This document shows, piece after piece, positions 8,575 to 17,946 of a DNA stretch of 61,516 bases. Location: the NCBI GenBank assembly GCA_015057525.1, contig SVEE01000013.1:1-61516 (forward strand), written 5' to 3'. Under the pieces are notes generated by a model, which did no database searches, was not told where the DNA came from, and saw only the letters and a program-made list of their open reading frames with translations. Each line of letters begins with the position of its first letter. The stretch's first letter is position 1. The DNA comes from Lachnospiraceae bacterium (GTDB lineage Bacteria > Bacillota > Clostridia > Lachnospirales > Lachnospiraceae). Made by a program: the position numbers and the translations under genes.

Positions 8575-9798
8575 ATGAAACTTTATGACGAGTTAGTAGC
8601 CAGAGGTCTTATCGCTCAGGTTACAAATGAAGAAGAAATTAGCAAATTGATTAACGAGGGAAAGGCAACATTTTATATTGGATTTGACCCAACAGCAGAC
8701 AGCTTACATGTTGGTCACTTTATGGCACTTTGTCTTATGAAGAGACTTCAGATGGGTGGAAATAAGCCTATTGCTCTTATTGGTGGTGGTACAGCTATGA
8801 TTGGCGACCCTTCAGGAAGAACTGATATGAGACAGATGATGACTAAAGAAACTATTCAGCACAACGTTGATTGCTTCAAGGTTCAGATGAGTAAGTTTAT
8901 AGACTTCTCTGATGACAAGGCCCTTCTTGTAAATAATGCAGACTGGCTTCTTGATCTTAATTATGTAGATGTACTTCGTGAGGTTGGTGCACACTTTTCT
9001 GTTAACAGAATGCTTACAGCTGAGTGCTACAAGCAGAGAATGGAGAAGGGTTTAAGCTTCCTTGAGTTTAACTACATGATTATGCAGAGCTACGACTTCT
9101 ACGCATTATTCCAGAAGTATGGATGTAACCTTCAGTTTGGCGGAGATGACCAGTGGTCAAATATGCTTGGTGGTACAGAGCTTATCAGACGTAAGCTTGG
9201 TAAGGATGCTCATGCAATGACTATTACACTTCTTCTTAACTCAGAAGGCAAGAAGATGGGTAAGACTCAGAAGGGTGCAGTATGGCTTGATCCTAATAAG
9301 ACAACTCCGTTCGAATTCTTCCAGTACTGGAGAAATGTGGCAGATGCAGATGTTATAAAATGTCTTAAGATGCTCACATTCCTTCCTCTTGAGCAGATTC
9401 AGGAGATGGAAAAATACGAGGGTAGCGAGCTTAATAAAGCTAAGGAAGTACTTGCATATGAGCTTACTACACTTGTTCATGGTGAAGAAGAGGGTAAGAA
9501 GGCTCTTGAGGCTGCTCGTGCTCTTTTCTCAAGTGGTAATGCTGAAAATATGCCAACAGCAGATATTACTGCTGAGGATTTAAAGGATGGCGTTATAGAT
9601 GCGATTTCTCTTCTTGTTAAATCTGGTCTTGTTACTTCAAGAAGTGAGGGAAGAAGAGCTATAGAGCAGGGTGGTGTTACTGTAAATGGTGAAAAGGTAA
9701 CAGATATTGCAACATCTTATGCACCAGAAGCATTTGCTGATGAGTTTGTTTTAAAACGCGGTAAGAAGAACTTCCGCAAAATAAATTTTGTAGGTTAA
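8575..9798 (+). CDS. tyrS: Tyrosyl-tRNA synthetase
   Basis: 407 residues, the normal bacterial length. It charges tRNA-Tyr with tyrosine. Visible class I signatures are the HIGH-type HVGHF (about residues 46-50) and the KMSKS-type KMGKT (about 226-230); the tyrosine pocket segment includes YDFYALF and FGGDDQWSN. The C-terminal ~65 residues are an S4 RNA-binding domain ([18 protein letters not shown]). GGAGGA sets the ATG. It is transcribed alone from the tyrosine T-box leader and ends in a strong terminator at 9807-9843. Confidence 0.97.
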   Translation: MKLYDELVARGLIAQVTNEEEISKLINEGKATFYIGFDPTADSLHVGHFMALCLMKRLQMGGNKPIALIGGGTAMIGDPSGRTDMRQMMTKETIQHNVDCFKVQMSKFIDFSDDKALLVNNADWLLDLNYVDVLREVGAHFSVNRMLTAECYKQRMEKGLSFLEFNYMIMQSYDFYALFQKYGCNLQFGGDDQWSNMLGGTELIRRKLGKDAHAMTITLLLNSEGKKMGKTQKGAVWLDPNKTTPFEFFQYWRNVADADVIKCLKMLTFLPLEQIQEMEKYEGSELNKAKEVLAYELTTLVHGEEEGKKALEAARALFSSGNAENMPTADITAEDLKDGVIDAISLLVKSGLVTSRSEGRRAIEQGGVTVNGEKVTDIATSYAPEAFADEFVLKRGKKNFRKINFVG

Positions 9799-9806
9799 AA
9801 AATATA

Positions 9807-9843
9807 AAATACGCTGGTAATTAATGTGCCAGCGTATTTTTTT
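9807..9843 (+). terminator. Rho-independent terminator after tyrS
   Basis: AAAATACGCTGG pairs with CCAGCGTATTTT around an 11-base loop, followed by T residues. Confidence 0.9.
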
Positions 9844-9893
9844 ATTGCCTATATAATATATTAAATAATAAAAGAAGTTTTTGCGGTGGTGCT

Positions 9894-10685
9894 ATGTCAA
9901 AATATGTAACATTTCCAGAATTAAACAAGAAGAATATAGGTTTTTTGAAGGTGCTTATTGGACTTCTTGTTATATTTACTATGGTGCTTTTTGTTGGTGA
10001 GAATATAGCTGATGTAAAAGCTATAATGGGAGAGAATTATGCAGATTCACTGCCTATATATTCGGTGGAAACGGAAGAAAAAGTTGTGAGTCTCACCTTT
10101 GATGCAGCTTGGGGCGATGAAGACTTAGATGAAATATTATCTATATTAGATAACCATAATTGTAAGGCTACATTTTTTGTTACTGGAGATTGGGCAACCA
10201 GATATCCTGATGCCATAGAAAAGATATATAAGCAGGGTCATGACTTAGGAAATCATGGAGCAAATCACAAGCATATGACCATGCTAAGTCAGGATGAAAT
10301 GACGGAAGAAATAAAGGATTGTCACAATATAATAAAGGCCATGACAGGGATAGATATGGATTTGTTTAGGGCACCATATGGGGATTATAATGAGAATGTG
10401 GTTTTAACAGCTAAATTAAGTGGATATTATACTATTCAATGGGATGTGGACAGCTTGGATTGGAAGGATTATGGAGTGGATTCCATTGTTAATACTGTGT
10501 GTGCACATAAGAATTTGAGAAGCGGTTCCATAATACTACTTCACAATGGCTCAAAATATACAGCAAGTGCTTTGGACGCATTATTAACTAATTTGGAAGG
10601 ACAGGGATATTCCTTCGTTCCCGTGTCACAGCTTATTTATAAAGATGATTACAGTGTTGACCATACTGGTAGACAATTTAAATAA
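9894..10685 (+). CDS. Polysaccharide deacetylase (CE4), membrane-anchored
   Basis: 263 residues. One hydrophobic helix (about 20-40) anchors an extracytoplasmic NodB-homology domain. The CE4 motifs are complete: FDAAWGDED (catalytic and metal Asp), HGANHKHM (metal His pair), RAPYGDYN, DVDSLDW and LLHNGS. Such enzymes remove N-acetyl groups from peptidoglycan or other amino-sugar polymers. The short form with one N-terminal helix and the FDAAWG start of the domain resemble the sporulation protein PdaB, but I cannot fix the substrate. It follows the tyrS terminator and appears monocistronic; the ribosome site (GGTGGT) is weak. Confidence 0.86.
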   Translation: MSKYVTFPELNKKNIGFLKVLIGLLVIFTMVLFVGENIADVKAIMGENYADSLPIYSVETEEKVVSLTFDAAWGDEDLDEILSILDNHNCKATFFVTGDWATRYPDAIEKIYKQGHDLGNHGANHKHMTMLSQDEMTEEIKDCHNIIKAMTGIDMDLFRAPYGDYNENVVLTAKLSGYYTIQWDVDSLDWKDYGVDSIVNTVCAHKNLRSGSIILLHNGSKYTASALDALLTNLEGQGYSFVPVSQLIYKDDYSVDHTGRQFK

Positions 10686-10770
10686 CATGCATTATTTATG
10701 AAATCTGCTTGTCTTTTTACTATGACGTGTTTTATACTGTAAGTATAAAAAATACTGGCAGGTGAATCTT

Positions 10771-12162
10771 ATGAATAAGATTATAAATACATTTAAATAT
10801 GGCGATGGAAAGGTTAAAGCAGTTTTATCCCTGGCGTTCTTGACAGGGATTGCTTCAATAGTACTTTTTATTGCTACATTTATTACAGGACAGATGCTTT
10901 TGTTTTTCTGTGGAGTTTTAGGGGTTTTTGTAACAATTTCCCTTGCTCAGACATTTGGTATATATGAGGAGGAAAAACCAACTGAGATACCACCGGAATA
11001 TGCAAAAGCACCTAAGAAAGCTTCAGGTTTTAAAGCTTCAAACAGCAAAAACGAAGATGAATATGTGGATGAGCTAGATGCAGAGTATATGGCTATTGAA
11101 CAGGAACAAAGACAACTTCCAAAGATGAGACAGCCACAGGATTATGATAAGGTTGTAGAGGAGGAAATGCTTGCTAGACAGATGGAGGAAGCAAGATATT
11201 CTTTCGATGAAGAAGCACCAGAGGCAGAAGCCGAAGAGGTTATAATAGAGGACAAGAAAAAGAAAAAAGAAAAGAAGAAAAAACAAAAAATTAAAAAACA
11301 AAAAGAAACCAAAGAAGAAAAAGTCCAAGAGGATAGCGAAGATTTATTTGAAGCGAAAGATGACTTTGAAGAGATAAATATTATGGATATGGTTTCTGAC
11401 AATAAGCAGGAAGATGAATTGGCGGAAGAAACGGAAGAAAGTCATATTCCTACAGAGGAAGTCATAGTTTCTTATGACAAGAAAAAGATTAAGAAGACTA
11501 TGCACAGATATAAGGTTAAGAGAGACCACAGAATGGCTCTTGTTGATAGATGTGATAAACTTAATATCCATCAGACACCTGCTTATATATGGGTGGCAGA
11601 TAATAAGTTTCATATGCTGTTAATAGAAAAGGAGCCAAGATATTTAACATTCCCTATATATAATCTTACACAGATTACATATCTTAAAAAACAGCCATCC
11701 AACCCAGATGTGGATTATGCTTTGCTTAAAAATAACAGTATTATGGCGGAACTATTTAAACCATATCTGCCAAACTATGCACATAGTACAGTGGTAGATG
11801 ATTTGACAGCCTATAAAAATCTGTATGGTATAGGACCAGGAATATATTTTACAAATCATTCTGCAAGACATTTATTTGATTTATTAGGCTCAGAGTTTAT
11901 AGTTGAGGATAAGGTTACAACATCCAATAAGGTCAACTATTATTTCAAGGATGCATATAAGGCGAATATTCTTCTTAGAGATGAAATAATTGATGCTAAT
12001 GGATATGCAGATAAGATTTCCGACATATTAGAAGGTATGGCAATGTCAACAATAAGTCATAATGAGTTTCAGGATACTCTTAATTTGATGATAAAAAACA
12101 AATTAATTACTCAGGAATTTGCCATGTACTATATGGACATGAGGAATAAAAAACAACCATAA
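10771..12162 (+). CDS. Membrane protein with charged linker, unknown function
   Basis: 463 residues. Two hydrophobic helices (about 15-55) are followed by a long charged spacer: Glu-rich, then an almost pure Lys/Glu stretch near residues 160-180, then acidic again. The last ~220 residues look globular and begin around KKTMHRYKVKRDHRMALVDRC. Placing the C-terminal domain in the cytoplasm fits the highly basic spacer. I do not recognise the family. An in-frame GTG at 10762 exists, but AGGTG at 10760-10764 is better placed for ATG 10771. A perfect 12-bp inverted repeat follows at 12183-12220. Confidence 0.6.
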   Translation: MNKIINTFKYGDGKVKAVLSLAFLTGIASIVLFIATFITGQMLLFFCGVLGVFVTISLAQTFGIYEEEKPTEIPPEYAKAPKKASGFKASNSKNEDEYVDELDAEYMAIEQEQRQLPKMRQPQDYDKVVEEEMLARQMEEARYSFDEEAPEAEAEEVIIEDKKKKKEKKKKQKIKKQKETKEEKVQEDSEDLFEAKDDFEEINIMDMVSDNKQEDELAEETEESHIPTEEVIVSYDKKKIKKTMHRYKVKRDHRMALVDRCDKLNIHQTPAYIWVADNKFHMLLIEKEPRYLTFPIYNLTQITYLKKQPSNPDVDYALLKNNSIMAELFKPYLPNYAHSTVVDDLTAYKNLYGIGPGIYFTNHSARHLFDLLGSEFIVEDKVTTSNKVNYYFKDAYKANILLRDEIIDANGYADKISDILEGMAMSTISHNEFQDTLNLMIKNKLITQEFAMYYMDMRNKKQP

Positions 12163-12182
12163 TATACATACTAAAAATGTAT

Positions 12183-12220
12183 TAACATATCCGTTGCATA
12201 ATGGTGCGACGGATATGTTA
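12183..12220. repeat. 12-bp perfect inverted repeat upstream of ldhA
   Basis: TAACATATCCGT (12183-12194) and ACGGATATGTTA (12209-12220) form a hairpin with a 14-base loop. No T tract follows, so it is a poor terminator; it lies 30 bases before the ldhA start and could be an operator or a stabilising 3' hairpin of the preceding gene. Confidence 0.6.
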
Positions 12221-12250
12221 CATTAAAATACAATATAAAGGAGAGTTAAT

Positions 12251-13273
12251 ATGAAAATTGCGTTTTATGACACAAAGCCTTACGACAAAATATGGTTTGA
12301 GCCTATCGCCAAGGAAAAAGGCTTTGAAATATTATTTTTGGAAGAAAAATTAAATGTTCATACTGCCAGCTTCGCTAAGGATTGTGATGCAGTATGTATT
12401 TTTGTAAATGATTGTGCAGATAAGAAAACGATTGATGAGTTAGCAAAGACAAGTGTAAAGGGTATATTGCTTAGATGTGCAGGCTTTAATAATGTTGACG
12501 TTAAGGCAGCAGAGGCTAGCAACATAGCAGTTATGCGTGTTCCCAGTTACTCGCCTAGAGCAGTTGCTGAGTACGCCTTGGGCCTCCTTCTTACGGTAAA
12601 TAGAAAGATACACAGAGCCTACGTAAGGACAAGAGATTTCAACTATAGTATAAATGGATTAATGGGTATGGATTTGTGCAATAAAACTATAGGTATTGTA
12701 GGAACAGGTAAAATAGGTCAGGCTATGATGTCTATTATCCGTGGTCTTGATATGAAGGTGCTATTATATGACCCATATCCTATTAAGGAACTTATAGAAA
12801 AACAGGAATCAGCAATCAAGAAGTGGGGAGAAAATATGGAGTATGTCACATTGGATGTGCTTCTTGCAAAGTCTGATGTCATTAGTCTTCATTGTCCACT
12901 TTCAAAATCAACTCATCATATGATTAACAAAGAGAGCATAAGTATGATGAAGGATAATGTTATTTTGATTAATACTTCAAGAGGTGGTTTGATAAATACT
13001 CAGGATTTACTTGATGCTCTTGCTGATAAAAAGTTTGCTGGTGTGGGTCTTGATGTATATGAAGAGGAAGATGCTTACTTCTTTGAGGATATGTCAGATG
13101 AACTTATCACAGATGATGATTTGGTTAGACTCACATCATACAGAAATGTTATTTTAACATCTCACCAAGCTTTTTTCACTCAGGAGGCTATGCACGAGAT
13201 TGCTAAGATTACCTTAGAGAATGCAGAACAGCTGAAAAATGGGGAAAATTTAGAAAATTTAGTTACTATTTAA
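12251..13273 (+). CDS. ldhA: D-lactate dehydrogenase (2-hydroxyacid dehydrogenase)
   Basis: 340 residues. It reduces pyruvate to D-lactate with NADH in fermentation. Long stretches read like the LdhA family: AVCIFVND, LRCAGFNNVD, RVPSYSPRAVAEYALG and RKIHRAYVRTRDFN. The NAD motif GIVGTGKIG is at about residues 151-159, the catalytic Arg in INTSRGG, the Glu near YEEED, and the catalytic His in SHQAFFT. An insertion of about fifteen residues (ELIEKQESAIKKWGE) follows the Rossmann strand, compared with the usual family length of ~330. AAGGAGAG precedes the ATG. Confidence 0.92.
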   Translation: MKIAFYDTKPYDKIWFEPIAKEKGFEILFLEEKLNVHTASFAKDCDAVCIFVNDCADKKTIDELAKTSVKGILLRCAGFNNVDVKAAEASNIAVMRVPSYSPRAVAEYALGLLLTVNRKIHRAYVRTRDFNYSINGLMGMDLCNKTIGIVGTGKIGQAMMSIIRGLDMKVLLYDPYPIKELIEKQESAIKKWGENMEYVTLDVLLAKSDVISLHCPLSKSTHHMINKESISMMKDNVILINTSRGGLINTQDLLDALADKKFAGVGLDVYEEEDAYFFEDMSDELITDDDLVRLTSYRNVILTSHQAFFTQEAMHEIAKITLENAEQLKNGENLENLVTI

Positions 13274-13382
13274 AATAACTTAATAATATTAAGCAAAACA
13301 GTGTATTTTTTGACTTGCCTTTTCTTTCGAATTAAGTTATTTTAATTGTTGTGTAAAAAAAGAGAAGAAAAGGAAGAATTTT

Positions 13383-15488
13383 ATGGATATTTCAGCGGAA
13401 ATGCTTGGCGAAAGAGCCTTTAGCGAAGCAACAATGAGGGCGAGACTTCCCAAAGCAGTTTTTAAGGAATTAAAAAAGACGATAGATTATGGTGCACCAC
13501 TTGATACTTCTATTGCAGATTCGGTGGCAATTGCCATGAGAGAGTGGGCTAAGGAGTTAGGTGCTACACATTATACACATTGGTTCCATCCACTTACTAA
13601 TGGAACAGCAGAGAAACATGATTCTTTTATGGATCCTGTAGGTGACGGTACATTTATCACAGAGTTCACAGGTAAGGAGCTTATTAAAGCTGAGCCTGAC
13701 GGTTCATCATTCCCTTCGGGAGGTCTTCGTGATACATGCGCAGCTAGAGGATATACAGTATGGGATTGTACTTCACCAGCCTTCGTTAAGGATATACCTG
13801 ATGGTTGTAAGGTTCTTTGTATACCTACAATTTTTATATCATATACAGGTGAGTCCCTTGACTTTAAGACACCTTTACTTCGTTCAATGGATGTAGTAGG
13901 TGAGCAGGCACTTAGAATACTAAAATTATTTGGTAAGACACCTGTTAAGGTTACAGCTACCGTTGGACCAGAACAGGAATATTTCCTTGTTAATAAAGAA
14001 AAATATGAGAAGCGACTTGACCTTAAGATTACAGGAAGAACACTTTTTGGTGCCCAGCCACCTAAGGGTCAGGAGATGGATGACCAGTATTTTGCTGTAG
14101 TTAAGGATAAAGTATCGCACTTTATGAAGGAATTAAATAGAGACCTATGGGCATATGGAATACCTGCTAAGACTCAGCATAATGAGGGTGCTCCTGCACA
14201 GCATGAGATAGCTCCTATTTTTGGTAACAGTAATATTGCTTGTGACCAGAACCAGATTCTCATGGATACATTAAAGAGGGTTGCGGCAAGAACAGGATTT
14301 GCCTGTCTTGTACACGAGAAGCCTTTCGTAGGTGTTAATGGTTCCGGTAAGCATAACAACTGGTCTCTTGTTACATCTGACGGTGAGAAGCTTATTGACC
14401 CAGGCAAGGAAAATATTGAGAACAATCTTCAGTTCCAGATATTCTTAGCGGCAATACTTGCAGCTGTAGATGATCACGCTGAGCTTCTCAGACTTTCAGC
14501 ATCTTGTCCAGGTAATGATCACAGACTTGGTGCTCATGAGGCTCCACCAGCGATTATATCAGTATATCTTGGTGACCAGCTTGATGATATAGTTAATCAG
14601 ATAATAGAAAATGGTGAGGCAACTACAAGTCTTCAGCGTAAGATGTACAGGGCAGGAAGTCTTGTTATTCCAACATTTAAGATGGATGCCACAGATAGAA
14701 ATAGAACATCACCATTTGCCTTCACAGGTAATAGATTTGAGTTTAGAATGGTTGGCGCAACACAGTCAATCAGTATGCCACAGTTTACAATCAACACAAT
14801 TGTTGCAAGTAAGCTTAGTGATATGGCAGATATACTTGAGAAGTCAGAGAATTTCGAAGAGGATGCCAAGAAACTTGTGGCAGAGATGCTTAGAAAGCAT
14901 CAGAGAATTATATTCAATGGTAATGGATATTCTGATGAATGGGTTAAGGAAGCTGAAAGAAGAGGACTTCCTAACATTAAGCGTATGGTAGATGCAATTC
15001 CATATCTCACTACAGATAAAACAGTAGAGCTTTTTGAGAGATTTGGAGTATTGAATAGAAGAGAGCTTGAGGCGAGAGCAATTGTTATGTATGAAAATTA
15101 TGCCAAGACTATTAATGTGGAGGCACGTACAATGCTTGAGATGGTCAACAGACAGATTATGCCTGTGGTTATGGACTATGAAACTAAGCTTGCAGAGGGT
15201 CTTGTAGCACTTAAGTCACTTGGAGTATCAGGTAGTGCACAGTCTCAGATAATCAATGATATAGATTCAAGACTTGGAGAACTCAAAGTAGCTATAAAAG
15301 AGCTTGAAACAAGACTTGAAAAAGCAGAACAATATAAGAACGACCCTAAGGCATGGGCTCACTATTACTATGATGAGATATTCTCATATTTTGATACAGT
15401 GAGAAAACCAGTAGATGAGCTTGAAACCATGGTTGGCTCAGATGTATGGCCACTTCCTACATACGAGGAGTTACTCTTCGAACAATAA
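13383..15488 (+). CDS. glnN: Glutamine synthetase type III (GlnN)
   Basis: 701 residues, the size of the large type III enzymes and far above the ~440-470 of types I and II. It makes glutamine from glutamate, ammonia and ATP in the cytoplasm. Recognisable segments are ATVGPEQEYFL (catalytic Glu), GAPAQHEIAP, GVNGSGKHNNWSL, CPGNDHRLGAHEAPPA and FTGNRFEFRMVGATQS. The C-terminal ~150 residues are a helical extension typical of the family. AAGGAAG precedes the ATG. It is flanked by intergenic DNA on the left and a strong terminator at 15503-15534, so it is probably a single-gene unit. Confidence 0.95.
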   Translation: MDISAEMLGERAFSEATMRARLPKAVFKELKKTIDYGAPLDTSIADSVAIAMREWAKELGATHYTHWFHPLTNGTAEKHDSFMDPVGDGTFITEFTGKELIKAEPDGSSFPSGGLRDTCAARGYTVWDCTSPAFVKDIPDGCKVLCIPTIFISYTGESLDFKTPLLRSMDVVGEQALRILKLFGKTPVKVTATVGPEQEYFLVNKEKYEKRLDLKITGRTLFGAQPPKGQEMDDQYFAVVKDKVSHFMKELNRDLWAYGIPAKTQHNEGAPAQHEIAPIFGNSNIACDQNQILMDTLKRVAARTGFACLVHEKPFVGVNGSGKHNNWSLVTSDGEKLIDPGKENIENNLQFQIFLAAILAAVDDHAELLRLSASCPGNDHRLGAHEAPPAIISVYLGDQLDDIVNQIIENGEATTSLQRKMYRAGSLVIPTFKMDATDRNRTSPFAFTGNRFEFRMVGATQSISMPQFTINTIVASKLSDMADILEKSENFEEDAKKLVAEMLRKHQRIIFNGNGYSDEWVKEAERRGLPNIKRMVDAIPYLTTDKTVELFERFGVLNRRELEARAIVMYENYAKTINVEARTMLEMVNRQIMPVVMDYETKLAEGLVALKSLGVSGSAQSQIINDIDSRLGELKVAIKELETRLEKAEQYKNDPKAWAHYYYDEIFSYFDTVRKPVDELETMVGSDVWPLPTYEELLFEQ

Positions 15489-15502
15489 ATATAATAATGC
15501 TG

Positions 15503-15534
15503 AAAAGGCACAGAATTATTCTGTGCCTTTTGTT
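15503..15534 (+). terminator. Rho-independent terminator after glnN
   Basis: AAAAGGCACAGAA (15503-15515) pairs with TTCTGTGCCTTTT (15519-15531). The stem is 13 perfect pairs, followed by a short T-rich stretch. Confidence 0.88.
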
Positions 15535-15541
15535 ATATAAT

Positions 15542-15795
15542 ATGGTGTCAAACGTGTGATATATAATACAGTATGGCAACATGCATAATATTTGACATAA
15601 CATGCAAACATTTTGTACTGCGTTTTTAGCGACTGACGAAATCCACCAGTTACTAAGACTTAGGCGCGAAGGCATTCCTGAGCGTCTTAGTCGCAGTTAT
15701 GGGTAGTTCGGCAGCGCGTTGCAGTTAGTTTGCAGTTATGTCAAATATTATGCATGTTGCCATACTGTATTAAAATGTTACACGTTTGACACCAT
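15542..15795. mobile_element. 254-bp palindromic MITE-like element
   Basis: The left arm 15542-15609 and the right arm 15728-15795 are 68-nt inverted repeats that differ only in one short AT-rich patch and two single-base indels. Both begin ATGGTGTCAAACGTGT and share TAATACAGTATGGCAACA and the sequence following it. The 118-bp core is richer in GC than its surroundings and contains nested pairings: GCGACT with AGTCGC, and ACTAAGAC (15652-15659) with GTCTTAGT (15684-15691). It also has three copies of GCAGTTA. It encodes no protein. Length, terminal repeats and lack of coding capacity fit a miniature inverted-repeat transposable element; I see no convincing target duplication. The rest of the gap up to topB at 15894 holds nothing I can name. 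Confidence 0.72.
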
Positions 15796-15893
15796 ACATA
15801 TTATAAAAAGTAATACTTGTATAAATGCTATGTGGTTTTTTTTAGGATATTATGGTATAGTTAAGGGTAGATTTTTGATTCGGAGGATTAACC

Positions 15894-17927
15894 TTGAAGA
15901 ATTTATATATAGCGGAAAAACCGAGTGTTGCTAGAGAGTTTGCCAAGGCACTTGGGGTTAAGGACGCAGATAAAGCAGGTACAAAGGATGGATATATAGA
16001 AACTGCAGATTCCATTATGACATGGTGCGTTGGTCACCTTGTCACTATGAGTTATCCAGATGCATATGATGCTAATCTCAAGAGATGGAGCATGGAAACT
16101 ATTCCATTTGTGCCTACAGAATATAAATATGAGATTATTGATGCAGCGAGCAGACAGTTTAATGTAGTTAAAAAGCTACTTAACAGAGATGATGTTGGCT
16201 GTATTTATGTGTGCACCGACTCGGGACGAGAGGGAGAATACATATATAGACTTGTAGACCAGATGGCGCAGGTTAGTAAGGACAAGGAAAAACGCCGTGT
16301 GTGGATAGACTCACAGACAGAGGAAGAAATTTTAAGAGGAATAAGAGAGGCTAAAGAGCTTTCTGCTTATGATAATCTTAGTGACTCTGCTTATCTTAGA
16401 GCTCAGGAAGATTATCTTATGGGTATTAATTTTTCTCGAGCTCTTACTCTTAAGTATAGTCAGACAGTTAAGAACTATCTTAAAACAGATAAGTGTGTTA
16501 TAGCTGTTGGTCGTGTTATGACCTGTGTTCTTGGTATGATAGTTAAAAGAGAAAGGGAAATAAGAGAGTTTGTACCAACACCTTTTTATAGAGTTATTGC
16601 ATCTCTTGATGGATTTGATGCAGAGTGGAAGGCTGTAGAATCCTCGGCGTATTTTCAATCGCCACTACTTTATAAGGAAAATGGCTTTAAGAAAGAGGAG
16701 ACGGCAAAACATCTTATTGAACAGCTTAGCATAGATAAACCTATAGAATTTAAGGTTGCAAAGGTTGAGAAAAAAATAGAGAAAAAAGCACCACCAATGC
16801 TTTACAACCTAGCAGAATTACAGAATGATTGTTCAAGGCTTTTTAAGATAAGTCCATCAGATACATTGAAGATTGTTCAGGAACTTTATGAGAAGAAGCT
16901 TCTTACATACCCTAGAACAGATGCCAGAGTTTTATCTACAGCGGTAGCAAAAGAAATATACAAAAATATTAGTGGACTTAAAAAATATGCGCCTCTTGCT
17001 GGTTTTGCGGACAACATTATTGCCCAGGGTGGTTACAAGGGTATTGCTAAGTCAAAATATGTTAATGATAAGCAAATAACAGACCACTATGCGATTATTC
17101 CTACAGGACAGGGATTTGGTGCATTAAACAGTGTGTCAGATACTGCCAAGGGCGTATATGATATAGTGGCTAAAAGATTCTTAAGCATTTTTTATCCTGC
17201 AGCACAGTATGAGAAGGTTTCTCTTATATTGACAAGATCTATTACAGCTGATGGAAGTGAGGAAGGCAACACAACTGAGGTATCTAAAGCCTATGATGAA
17301 AGCTTTTTTGCTAATTTCAAGAGGCTTAAATCACCAGGATATATGCAAATATCAGGAATTCCAGGTGGGGACAAAAAGGGTGAGGATGAGAAGCTTTCCC
17401 CAGAGATGTTGGAGAGTTTAGGTAATCTGAAAAAAGGACAGATTTTACCTGTTAATTCATTAGATATCAAAGAAGGTGAAACAACACCTCCTAAGAGATA
17501 TTCTTCTGGTACACTTATTCTTGCCATGGAAAATGCTGGACAGCTTATAGAGGATGAGGAGCTTAGAAGCCAGATAAAGGGTAGTGGTATAGGTACGAGT
17601 GCAACAAGAGATAGTATTATTACCAAGCTTGTTACCAACAAATATATTGCTCTCAACAAAAAGACCCAGATTGTTACTCCTACATTTTTAGGAGAAATCA
17701 TTTATGACGTGGTATATTACTCTATTAATAATCTTCTCAGAGCAGAGATGACAGCAAGCTGGGAGAAGGGACTTACAGGAGTAGCTGATGGAAGTATTTC
17801 CAAGGAAGAGTATACTGAGAAAATGAACAGCTTTGTAATAAGCAATACAGAGCTTGTTAAGAAGCTTGATAATCAATATAAAATAACCTATATATTTGAT
17901 AAGGTAAGACCATTTTATAAAAAATAA
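15894..17927 (+). CDS. topB: DNA topoisomerase III
   Basis: 677 residues. It is a type IA topoisomerase that passes and unlinks single strands, in recombination intermediates and sometimes in mobile elements. The Toprim domain opens with LYIAEKPSVA (catalytic Glu8) and continues with CTDSGREGEYIYR. The active-site tyrosine is Tyr339 in LLTYPRTD. IGTSATRDSIITKL is the conserved segment near the C-terminus. No zinc ribbon is present. The start is TTG at 15894, supported by GGAGG at 15882-15886; no ATG lies near. It stands alone between the palindromic element and a short gap to the next gene. Confidence 0.94.
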   Translation: MKNLYIAEKPSVAREFAKALGVKDADKAGTKDGYIETADSIMTWCVGHLVTMSYPDAYDANLKRWSMETIPFVPTEYKYEIIDAASRQFNVVKKLLNRDDVGCIYVCTDSGREGEYIYRLVDQMAQVSKDKEKRRVWIDSQTEEEILRGIREAKELSAYDNLSDSAYLRAQEDYLMGINFSRALTLKYSQTVKNYLKTDKCVIAVGRVMTCVLGMIVKREREIREFVPTPFYRVIASLDGFDAEWKAVESSAYFQSPLLYKENGFKKEETAKHLIEQLSIDKPIEFKVAKVEKKIEKKAPPMLYNLAELQNDCSRLFKISPSDTLKIVQELYEKKLLTYPRTDARVLSTAVAKEIYKNISGLKKYAPLAGFADNIIAQGGYKGIAKSKYVNDKQITDHYAIIPTGQGFGALNSVSDTAKGVYDIVAKRFLSIFYPAAQYEKVSLILTRSITADGSEEGNTTEVSKAYDESFFANFKRLKSPGYMQISGIPGGDKKGEDEKLSPEMLESLGNLKKGQILPVNSLDIKEGETTPPKRYSSGTLILAMENAGQLIEDEELRSQIKGSGIGTSATRDSIITKLVTNKYIALNKKTQIVTPTFLGEIIYDVVYYSINNLLRAEMTASWEKGLTGVADGSISKEEYTEKMNSFVISNTELVKKLDNQYKITYIFDKVRPFYKK

Positions 17928-17946
17928 TATTTAAGGAGAAAAAATC

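Noticed and set aside
11074-11402. Phe- and Ser-rich minus-strand frames opposite the charged linker
   Set aside because: They are the complement of the Lys/Glu-rich coding region of the plus-strand gene, have no ribosome sites and no recognisable domains.
15610-15727. CRISPR-like or tRNA-like core of the palindromic element
   Set aside because: The three GCAGTTA copies are too short and irregular for a CRISPR array, and no cloverleaf with conserved D-loop and T-loop bases can be formed.
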